DNA of 36,312 nt from a virus: IMG/VR virus record IMGVR_UViG_3300020172_000443, positions 1 to 36,312 of that record; one strand, written 5' to 3'. This document shows, piece by piece, positions 31,943 through 36,312 of this stretch (position 1 is the stretch's first letter; each line of letters opens with the position of its first letter). The position numbers and the translations under genes are program-made. The notes under the pieces were generated by a model. That model ran no database searches, had not been told where the DNA came from, and saw only the letters and a program-made list of their open reading frames with translations.

Positions 31943-32287
31943 ATGAGAACAGACTACGAATATGGGCTAGGAAATTTTGATCTATCGCATGAAGCGACAG
32001 AACTAGTTTTATATGCGCAAAATGATCAGGGGAACTATAAGGCCTATATCGTTCCTATGTTGCGGGCGTGTCAGAAACACTATGACAGGGGACAGGGTGA
32101 CTATGAACGGGTATTAAAAGGGTTCACCCGCCAATTCTTGCCTATCGCCAGAAACTATGTTTTAGAACATTGCGGAATGACCGACAGTGTTCGTTCACTG
32201 TTCCCGCTATCTGTTCGGCGTGAGTGTGCCGAATACATGGCCGAATATTTCCTAGATGAGTACCGCTTGAATGGTGGGGGTTGGTAG
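31943..32287 (+). CDS. Operon gene 4, 114-aa conserved phage-type protein
   Basis: Helical protein: YIVPMLRACQKHYDRGQGDYERVLKGFTRQFLPIARNYVLEHCG, then LFPLSVRRECAEYMAEYFLDEYRLNGG. The same layout (Y...L..N...K...G.YD...A...., then a helix with FP...R...A..F...F..EYR.G) occurs in many unnamed small early proteins of diverse phages. Likely cytoplasmic. It is the longest gene of the first half of the operon. Confidence 0.7.
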   Translation: MRTDYEYGLGNFDLSHEATELVLYAQNDQGNYKAYIVPMLRACQKHYDRGQGDYERVLKGFTRQFLPIARNYVLEHCGMTDSVRSLFPLSVRRECAEYMAEYFLDEYRLNGGGW

Positions 32288-32300
32288 TAGTTGAAATATG

Positions 32301-32365
32301 CCCTAGCCGTTTAGCGGTAGGCCTGTCGTAAGGTCACTAGGGACTACTCACCTATTCGGGGTGAG
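32301..32365 (+). ncRNA. Variant module 4 (TLM4) and hairpin
   Basis: P1 CCCTAG (32301-32306) pairs with CTAGGG (32337-32342). P2 is CCG-TTTAG-CGG. P3 GGCCT/AGGTC (32320-32335) has a six-base loop GTCGTA instead of a T-loop. ACTA follows at 32343-32346, then P4 CTCACC/GGTGAG (32347-32365). The overall three-way junction is kept, but the T-arm is not. Confidence 0.75.
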
Positions 32366-32381
32366 AGAATGAGAGACAGCT

Positions 32382-32591
32382 ATGGAAACATACGGCAAGT
32401 ATAAAGTGACAGTTATGGTTACGGTAGACCTTGAAGCATTGAACCCTGACGTGGCATACCGTGACGCTATCGACGTAGTAAATGACGCTCTAGAAGAATC
32501 GGGCATGATGGATCAGGGTTTACGGGTGACGGGTATCGCCCAAAATAGTCAGGGTGAGGATATGGTTTACTGTTACGGGGTGGCCGAATGA
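32382..32591 (+). CDS. Operon gene 5, 69-aa unknown protein
   Basis: Alternating strand-helix-strand pattern: YKVTVMVTVDLEAL, then DVAYRDAIDVVNDALEESG and LRVTGIAQNSQGE, a ferredoxin-like or dodecin-like spacing. Starts METYG with the common leader GAGAGACAGCTATG; gene 2 also starts METY. Its stop overlaps the start of gene 6 as ATGA, and no module lies between the two. Confidence 0.65.
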   Translation: METYGKYKVTVMVTVDLEALNPDVAYRDAIDVVNDALEESGMMDQGLRVTGIAQNSQGEDMVYCYGVAE

Positions 32592-32719
32592 ATAGTGCCG
32601 AATGTTCGCTAGAACTAGTCAAGTGTGAACGGGTGACCGAATGGCCTAGCGGGTGGCTAATTGTAGCTATCTTAGCGGGGGTAGTTGTTGCGGGTTGGGC
32701 GTTCTACCGTTCTAGGTAG
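32588..32719 (+). CDS. Operon gene 6, 43-aa single-TM protein
   Basis: A very short gene coupled to gene 5 by ATGA. The N-terminus is charged (ECSLELVKCERVTEW), followed by a membrane segment (WLIVAILAGVVVAGWAFY, about 23-40) and the basic end RSR, so an N-out topology is expected. Small early phage membrane proteins often affect host physiology or superinfection. No family recognised. Confidence 0.65.
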   Translation: MNSAECSLELVKCERVTEWPSGWLIVAILAGVVVAGWAFYRSR

Positions 32720-32731
32720 CGTTCGATCTTG

Positions 32732-32796
32732 CCCTAGCCCGTCAGGGGTAGCCCGTCATAGGGCAACTAGGGACTATCTCACCAATTCCGGTGAGA
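32732..32796 (+). ncRNA. Variant module 5 (TLM5) and hairpin
   Basis: P1 CCCTAG (32732-32737) pairs with CTAGGG (32767-32772). P2 is CCC-GTCA-GGG. P3 GCCC/GGGC (32751-32764) has loop GTCATA, close to the GTCGTA loop of module 4. ACTA follows at 32773-32776, then P4 TCTCACC/GGTGAGA (32777-32796) with loop AATTCC. Confidence 0.75.
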
Positions 32797-32822
32797 TTAT
32801 TTAGAGAATGAGAGATAGCTAT

Positions 32823-33008
32823 ATGAGTGATGTTAGAAAAGTGACCAACCAACTAATCGATCTGGTCGATGATGGCGTTCTATCGTGGGAGATTGTCGCT
32901 ATGGCGTGTCTCTCATATATGTCAGAAGATCACGTGGCAGATATGGCCAGTGATAACTATTTGATCGAAGATAGCGAAGATAGCGAAGATAGCGAAGATA
33001 GCGAATGA
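32823..33008 (+). CDS. Operon gene 7, 61-aa acidic protein
   Basis: I start it at the ATG 32823 that follows GAGAGATAGCTAT; an ATG at 32808 lies inside the common leader and is not used in the other genes. A helical body (VRKVTNQLIDLVDDGVLSWEIVAMACLSYMSEDHVADM) is common in small phage proteins. The end is four EDS repeats (DNA GAAGATAGC x4 at 32967-33002) and then E, perhaps a length-variable acidic tail. ATGA overlap with gene 8. Confidence 0.65.
   Translation: MSDVRKVTNQLIDLVDDGVLSWEIVAMACLSYMSEDHVADMASDNYLIEDSEDSEDSEDSE
32967..33002 (+). repeat. Four tandem GAAGATAGC units
   Basis: A perfect 9-bp repeat coding for EDS x4 at the end of gene 7. It may vary in copy number by replication slippage. 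Confidence 0.9.
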
Positions 33009-33184
33009 ATGGTCGGCGTTATGTTGAATATAGTGACGGGGTGACTATGACGGTAGGCCACGAAACTATCGAACTATCGTTCGTGACCGATAGCGGGTGG
33101 CGGGTTCGCCAACGTTACTCAGGGTATACCCGCCGACAGTGTGTAGCTATGTTTCGTGAACACTTGCGCACACTTGATAGGTGA
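33005..33184 (+). CDS. Operon gene 8, 59-aa unknown protein
   Basis: Coupled to gene 7 through ATGA. The protein is MNGRRYVEYSDGVTMTVGHET, then IELSFVTDSGWRVRQRYSGYTRRQCVAMFREHLRTL. It looks like a three-strand sheet followed by a basic amphipathic helix, and could bind nucleic acid. Its stop lies within the operator cluster of promoter P2 (GTGAC at 33181). No homologous family recognised. Confidence 0.6.
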   Translation: MNGRRYVEYSDGVTMTVGHETIELSFVTDSGWRVRQRYSGYTRRQCVAMFREHLRTLDR

Positions 33185-33251
33185 CCTATGTCACGAACAT
33201 ATGTTCTAGCGGGTGCTATTTGGCCTGCTAGAACAGTGTGACGTATGTCAT
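33181..33251. promoter_or_regulatory. Operator cluster upstream of P2
   Basis: In order: GTGAC-CTAT-GTCAC (33181-33194), the perfect GAACATATGTTC palindrome (33195-33206), a 12-bp stem (33202-33213 with 33223-33234, one G-U) and GTGAC-GTAT-GTCAT (33238-33251). The hairpin starts inside the GAAC palindrome. There is no U-tract, so it is a weak terminator candidate at best. Confidence 0.6.
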
Positions 33252-33252
33252 A

Positions 33253-33281
33253 TTGACATTCTGGTTTGGTTGGGGTAGTGT
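33253..33281 (+). promoter_or_regulatory. Promoter P2, second promoter of the operon
   Basis: TTGACA (33253-33258) and TAGTGT (33276-33281) are 17 bp apart. The element repeats P1 almost word for word, with an upstream GTGAC-type operator in both. Confidence 0.7.
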
Positions 33282-33330
33282 TTTATCTGTCAAGCGTTCA
33301 AGCTTGCCAATGAGAGAATGAGAGATAGCT

Positions 33331-33528
33331 ATGAAATACGGTAAACATAACCCGTACCCTGTAGGGCTAGCGGGTTTACTAAATGGTAATACGGCTACCC
33401 ATAGGCGAGAGACTAAGGCCGAACGGGAACGTCAGGCTAGCTGTAAGTGTGATCACGAACGGCAAATAGAGTGTGGGCATTGTATTGCGGGTCACGCCGA
33501 ACTAATGGCCGAATACGATAACGAATAA
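33331..33528 (+). CDS. Operon gene 9, Cys/His-containing protein, 65 aa
   Basis: First gene after P2. The N-terminus is MKYGKHNPYPVGLAGLLNGN. A basic helix (RRETKAERERQA) leads into CKCDHERQIECGHCIAGH, a compact set of Cys and His (C38, C40, H42, C48, H50, C51, H55) that can bind zinc. Starts in the common leader GAGAGATAGCTATG. Probably a small zinc-finger protein; partner unknown. Confidence 0.65.
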   Translation: MKYGKHNPYPVGLAGLLNGNTATHRRETKAERERQASCKCDHERQIECGHCIAGHAELMAEYDNE

Positions 33529-33537
33529 AGCTAGTTA

Positions 33538-33606
33538 GCCGTGACCTATCGGGGGTACTTGCGGGTTCGATACCCGCCACGGCACTACTCACCTAATGGG
33601 GGTGAG
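33538..33606 (+). ncRNA. tRNA-like module 6 (TLM6) and hairpin
   Basis: P1 GCCGTG (33538-33543) pairs with CACGGC (33578-33583). P3 GCGGG-TTCGATA-CCCGC (33561-33577) is a perfect T-arm stacked directly on P1. P2 is weak (ACC/GGT). ACTA follows at 33584-33587, then P4 CTCACC/GGTGAG (33588-33606). Confidence 0.8.
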
Positions 33607-33631
33607 TAAATAGAGAATGGGATATAGCACT

Positions 33632-34261
33632 ATGACGGCAATTGATAATGTTCAAGGGTTCACTAGTAACCCTGACGGGGTGGGTAATAACTATCTCGCT
33701 AAAATTATGGTGGCTAGCGGTAAATTGGCTAGTCCGGATATCACCCGTGGCACTATTTCTAGTGTCAAGGTTCAAGCGTTCGGGGATACCGTGACGTTTA
33801 CGGGGTGCGATAGTTACCGCCTAATCGAAATTACGGTAGATATGCCGAACGTTGGCGAATGGTTAGCCTTACCGAACGGTAGGGAATTAGCTAAAGCTAG
33901 TTCGTTCGTTAAAGGTCAGACTACGGCTACGTTTATTCTGGCCGATAGCCAGCTAGTTATTTCTAGCGGTAAGGGTAGCGTGAATGTTCAAGGGTTGAAC
34001 CCTTACGGGCATGCCGAATATCCGAACGTTGCCCGTCTATTCACGTGGGGTAATGACGCTAGCGGGTGGCCTGAGAATACCGTGAACTACAACGGGGATT
34101 TATTGGGCGAGACTATTAGTCTCATGGCCGATATTGTTGATTATGGCGGTAAGGGTTCGGCGGGTGGCCGTGTCACTATTGAACGTTTAGTGCCTCGTGC
34201 CATTATTACGGCAGAACGTCAGGGTATTAAGGTTCGGGCTACCCTTATGCCGTTAAAGTAA
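33632..34261 (+). CDS. Sliding-clamp-like protein (DnaN-like, short)
   Basis: The start is ATG 33632; the ATG at 33617 is in the shared leader. The 209-aa protein has features of bacterial beta clamps: LASPDITRGTISSVKVQAFG, then VTFTGCDSYRLIEITVDMP (clamp: ATDxxRLA), then LPNGRELAKASSFVKG and VNVQGLNPYGHAEYPNVARLF (clamp: ...YPDY). This covers about two of the three clamp domains (normal length about 370 aa). It may be a reduced phage processivity factor or may have lost clamp function. Identification is from pattern only. Confidence 0.5.
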   Translation: MTAIDNVQGFTSNPDGVGNNYLAKIMVASGKLASPDITRGTISSVKVQAFGDTVTFTGCDSYRLIEITVDMPNVGEWLALPNGRELAKASSFVKGQTTATFILADSQLVISSGKGSVNVQGLNPYGHAEYPNVARLFTWGNDASGWPENTVNYNGDLLGETISLMADIVDYGGKGSAGGRVTIERLVPRAIITAERQGIKVRATLMPLK

Positions 34262-34271
34262 TTCCGGTTAC

Positions 34272-34335
34272 GCCTAGCCCGTGGGGGTTCTCTAGGTTCA
34301 ATTCCTAGCTAGGCACTACCGCTAATTCTGGCGGT
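34272..34335 (+). ncRNA. tRNA-like module 7 (TLM7) and hairpin
   Basis: P1 GCCTAG (34272-34277) pairs with CTAGGC (34309-34314). P2 is CCC-GTG-GGG. P3 CTAGG-TTCAATT-CCTAG (34292-34308) is a canonical T-arm stacked on P1. ACTA follows at 34315-34318, then P4 ACCGC/GCGGT (34318-34335) with loop TAATTCTG. Confidence 0.8.
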
Positions 34336-34356
34336 AATAATGAATGGGAGATAGTT

Positions 34357-34767
34357 ATGAGATATTTAGTTGATAGGGGTACGGGTACTATTTTGGGGGT
34401 CAATGATGATCTAGTCATTGTTGATATCGACGATAACGACGATATAGATGAGAATGGTATCCTTGAATTGGCAGATAAGGCTAAATGGTTCAATAAGGCC
34501 ATTATCGGTACACATTATGAACTACCGCTAATTCTTACTGATAGGGCTATTTCTAGTGAATTGAATGATTACGTTTACAATAGTGAAATTAGTGCCGATA
34601 ATGATGACAACTATTTCTATTGTCTAAGTAATCCGGATACGTGGCCACTAATCCGTGACGCTGTTATCGAAGATAACGCTTTATGGAATGAGTACACTGA
34701 TACGTGGTCTAACGCTATCCTTACTGTAGCTAGTGACCATCGTTACCGTAACGGGGTGGCAGAATGA
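34357..34767 (+). CDS. Operon gene 11, acidic protein, 136 aa
   Basis: Strongly acidic, with an Asp/Asn-rich run at about 22-34 (VDIDDNDDIDENG) and another (ISADNDDNYFY). The first residues (MRYLVDRGTGTILGVNDDLVIVD) form a likely beta-hairpin. It could be a DNA-mimic or an inhibitor, as other acidic early proteins are, but nothing specific shows this. Starts in the common leader; ATGA overlap with gene 12. Confidence 0.65.
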   Translation: MRYLVDRGTGTILGVNDDLVIVDIDDNDDIDENGILELADKAKWFNKAIIGTHYELPLILTDRAISSELNDYVYNSEISADNDDNYFYCLSNPDTWPLIRDAVIEDNALWNEYTDTWSNAILTVASDHRYRNGVAE

Positions 34768-35399
34768 GAGAAATAATTTTCGAGTACCCGCTAAATGACA
34801 CTATTCAATGCCCTGTCGGGATTGACGCTAATGACCCGCACACGTTCGAACAGGGTACAGGCCGTTTAGCGTTCTACGACATTATGGGCAAGGCCGGCCA
34901 CTATCACGAGGTATGTCTAGAGTGTGCGCACCCTATGAATGAACCCGTAGTTGATGGGGGTTTAGAACTAGCACCTGATCTGGCTATCTATTCGGTACGG
35001 GTAGACGGTATCGACTATCACGATCACGCTCTCACGGCACGTCAGGCTATGGATATAGCTTACCAATGGGAATTACACGGTAGCGATGACGTAGCTATCG
35101 ACCTATTTTACGGTAGCGGTACTTTAGAACTACCGCCAGAATATAAGGTAGCTATCCTTAATTGGGCGACTAGTCAAACTAACGCTCTCACACTTGCCGA
35201 ATATGGTGATGACTATTGGAATGTATGGCGTAGTCCGAACGGGTTACATCGTTACGATATCAACATTCATAGCCATCGTGAACCGAATACGGCACGTATC
35301 GTTGCCCATTCAATGTACACCGAGTTAGGTGACGTGACTATGACCGATTACGATAACTATTGTTTTATCGGTATTGTCGATATCTCTCATATGCGATAA
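34764..35399 (+). CDS. Operon gene 12, 211-aa unknown protein
   Basis: A neutral to acidic soluble protein. The N-terminal third has CPVGIDANDPHTFEQG and GHYHEVCLECAHPMNE (Cys and His that may bind zinc). The middle includes LTARQAMDIAYQWELHGSDDVAIDLFYGSG. The end is strand-rich (DVTMTDYDNYCFIGIVDI). Translationally coupled to gene 11, with no module between. No family recognised. Confidence 0.6.
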   Translation: MREIIFEYPLNDTIQCPVGIDANDPHTFEQGTGRLAFYDIMGKAGHYHEVCLECAHPMNEPVVDGGLELAPDLAIYSVRVDGIDYHDHALTARQAMDIAYQWELHGSDDVAIDLFYGSGTLELPPEYKVAILNWATSQTNALTLAEYGDDYWNVWRSPNGLHRYDINIHSHREPNTARIVAHSMYTELGDVTMTDYDNYCFIGIVDISHMR

Positions 35400-35407
35400 C
35401 CCCCAAT

Positions 35408-35695
35408 ATGAGAGAACGCCTACATCGATGGGCAATCTGTCGGCCTATCCTCGGCATATTTGTCAAGGGTAGGCCGATAGTTTTACGCCCACCAAACTAT
35501 TTTGTGGTACGTCACGCTAGGTTCAATATCTATTGGCGAGACCCATACAGCTTACGGGAAAACTATACTGGCCATTTATCTGAATGGGGAAAACTACGGC
35601 AAGCTTGGAAATTCGGTAGTGAAGAATTAGCTACGGGGGTACTTGCCGAAATGAATGAGAACGGCATAATTGAAACATATCCATTCGATGACTAA
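35408..35695 (+). CDS. Operon gene 13, 95-aa basic protein
   Basis: I chose the ATG at 35408 because the next upstream ATG lies inside gene 12. The protein is MRERLHRWAICRPILGIFVKGRPIVL, then FVVRHARFNIYWRDPYSLRE and HLSEWGKLRQAWKFG, ending acidic (MNENGIIETYPFDD). Mixed hydrophobic and basic N-terminus; no clear membrane span. The start has no strong ribosome-binding site and no common leader. Last gene of the operon. Confidence 0.5.
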   Translation: MRERLHRWAICRPILGIFVKGRPIVLRPPNYFVVRHARFNIYWRDPYSLRENYTGHLSEWGKLRQAWKFGSEELATGVLAEMNENGIIETYPFDD

Positions 35696-35722
35696 CTAGC
35701 TACCGTAACGGGTGCTATCGGC

Positions 35723-35754
35723 AATAGGTCACGGGCTAACCCTCGTGGCCTATT
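35723..35754. terminator. Hairpin between convergent genes (possible terminator)
   Basis: AATAGGTCACG (35723-35733) pairs with CGTGGCCTATT (35744-35754), 11 bp with one G-U. It lies after the last plus-strand gene and after the WhiB stop on the other strand. Neither side has a proper U-tract. A second small hairpin GGTATC/GATACC lies at 35777-35801. Confidence 0.45.
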
Positions 35755-35835
35755 TGCTATTTGGGGGTAAGTGTTCGGTATCGTTCCGGTGGCCAGATAC
35801 CGTTGCCCCGACCCGCAGGGTTTCGGTGGTCGCGT

Positions 35836-36174
35836 TCAATCCTGCCCACGGCTGTATCGTGGATCACGTTCGATAGGTTTACGTTGCGCTGAACGCAAGA
35901 TAACACGTTGCGATGGGAGTACCCCACCATAAACACCAGCATTATCTTGATCCTGGGGGAACGATAAGGCGTAATCGAGGCATTGCAAGCGCACCGGACA
36001 CCCAGGCGTTCCCGTGGTTGCGCTCAATCCTGACTTAGTATCAACAACTTCGGTGAGAGTACCGTTACAAAATGTTACGGCCTGGCGTTGAGTGTGGATA
36101 TCGCCGTTCTCAGCAAAAAATAGGCGTGTGTCTGTGCCTCGGCATAATGCTTGTTGTAACCATTCGTCGTTCAT
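35836..36174 (-). CDS. WhiB-family iron-sulfur regulator
   Basis: The ATG at 36172-36174 overlaps the previous stop as ATGA. The 112-aa protein has WLQQALCRGTDTRLFF (C11), AVTFC (C36), GCPVRLQC (C59, C65), DYAL and GVYGG, the WhiB [4Fe-4S] ligands and turn. WhiB proteins usually have C-x2-C-x5-C; here C36 and C59 are 22 residues apart, an insertion of about 20. WhiB proteins work with sigma factor and are restricted to actinobacteria and their phages. A basic C-terminal tail (RSAQRKPIERDPR) is the likely DNA contact. Confidence 0.85.
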   Translation of the reverse strand: MNDEWLQQALCRGTDTRLFFAENGDIHTQRQAVTFCNGTLTEVVDTKSGLSATTGTPGCPVRLQCLDYALSFPQDQDNAGVYGGVLPSQRVILRSAQRKPIERDPRYSRGQD

Positions 36175-36299
36175 AATTCTATGGGCATAACAATTATTGG
36201 GGTTCGTTTGCCGACCCATGCGCCGAGGCAGTTGTAGTCAATGTATTCGACTGCTTCGTCGTAGTCCATTTGGTCACGCTCGATCAGTGTGTCTATCAT
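36171..36299 (-). CDS. Small conserved phage protein, 42 aa
   Basis: Begins MIDTLIERDQMDYDEAVEYIDYNCLGAWVG and ends TPIIVMPIEL. Short phage and bacterial proteins with 'DxAxEYxDYNxxGAxxGxxTPI' are widespread in actinobacteriophages, often before small regulators, with unknown function. It is coupled to WhiB by ATGA. The frame stays open to the right edge, so the gene may start further upstream. No clear ribosome-binding site is seen in the bases present. Confidence 0.7.
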   Translation of the reverse strand: MIDTLIERDQMDYDEAVEYIDYNCLGAWVGKRTPIIVMPIEL

Positions 36300-36312
36300 T
36301 TTTTGGTAGGAG

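Noticed and set aside
33202-33234. Intrinsic terminator before P2
   Set aside because: The 12-bp stem is good, but no U-tract follows on either strand. It is kept only as part of the operator cluster.
33617-33631. Upstream ATG of the clamp-like gene, and the same in gene 7 at 32808
   Set aside because: This ATG belongs to the common leader (GAATGRGAGA), which in the other genes is not in frame with the coding region.
31236-34335. tRNA genes, because of T-arms and acceptor-like stems
   Set aside because: Each unit is only 41-46 nt between acceptor strands, has one small hairpin in place of the D- and anticodon arms, and has no CCA. They cannot decode.
31236-34335. Hammerhead or other known three-way ribozyme
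   Set aside because: Conserved catalytic cores such as CTGANGA and GAAA are absent from the junction strands.
1-36312. Integrase, attachment site, transposase or reverse transcriptase
   Set aside because: No recombinase, IS or RT motif and no long terminal repeats were seen, so neither a temperate lifestyle nor a diversity-generating retroelement is supported in this window.

Overview
The window is a segment of a double-stranded DNA tailed-phage genome, probably podovirus-like, infecting an actinobacterium. The host inference rests on a WhiB-family regulator at the right end and on SOS-box-like palindromes of the actinobacterial type. The podovirus inference rests on an N4-gp56-like major capsid protein, several long ejection-type proteins, a beta-propeller nozzle-like protein with an adaptor-like partner, and no tape measure or tail-tube gene. 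Ser/Thr/Pro-rich linkers recall aquatic Acidimicrobiia-type actinobacteria, but that is only a guess.

Left arm (1-29343, all minus strand, read right to left). Packaging and head: large terminase, three small basic proteins, portal, four long internal or ejection-type proteins, scaffold and major capsid. Scaffold and capsid lie between a promoter-like site and a strong intrinsic terminator. Tail and decoration: collar and fibre proteins, a 2OG-Fe(II) oxygenase, a glycosyltransferase, a repeat protein, adaptor, nozzle and two fibres. Lysis: M15 peptidase, a secreted Thr-rich protein, small membrane proteins and a hidden 47-aa lipoprotein. Then come a small DNA-binding protein, a metallophosphoesterase, a 37-aa zinc ribbon, and the start of a YqaJ-type exonuclease that runs off the left edge.

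Middle (29344-31046). A divergent control region precedes a plus-strand replication-initiator gene (29515-30309). Its interdomain linker carries a perfect DnaA box, four 22-bp iterons and a 20-bp palindrome, an arrangement like the phage lambda origin inside gene O. Next is about 740 bp without a convincing gene. It holds an extended -10 promoter, five 15-bp-phased GAAC-N4-GTTC-type palindromes, a TG repeat, a G-rich tract and a promoter.

Right arm (31047-35695, plus strand). This is an operon of about 13 small genes, mostly unknown; one resembles a short sliding clamp. The most unusual feature is here. Seven intergenic gaps each carry a structured RNA module: a three-way junction that in five copies reduces to a tRNA acceptor stem plus canonical T-arm, then an invariant ACTA, a second covarying hairpin, and a shared ribosome-binding leader. 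Gene pairs joined by ATGA overlaps have no module. At the right edge WhiB and a 42-aa gene are on the minus strand, convergent with the operon. If the genome is circular or permuted, the minus-strand genes at both edges could belong to one early region.
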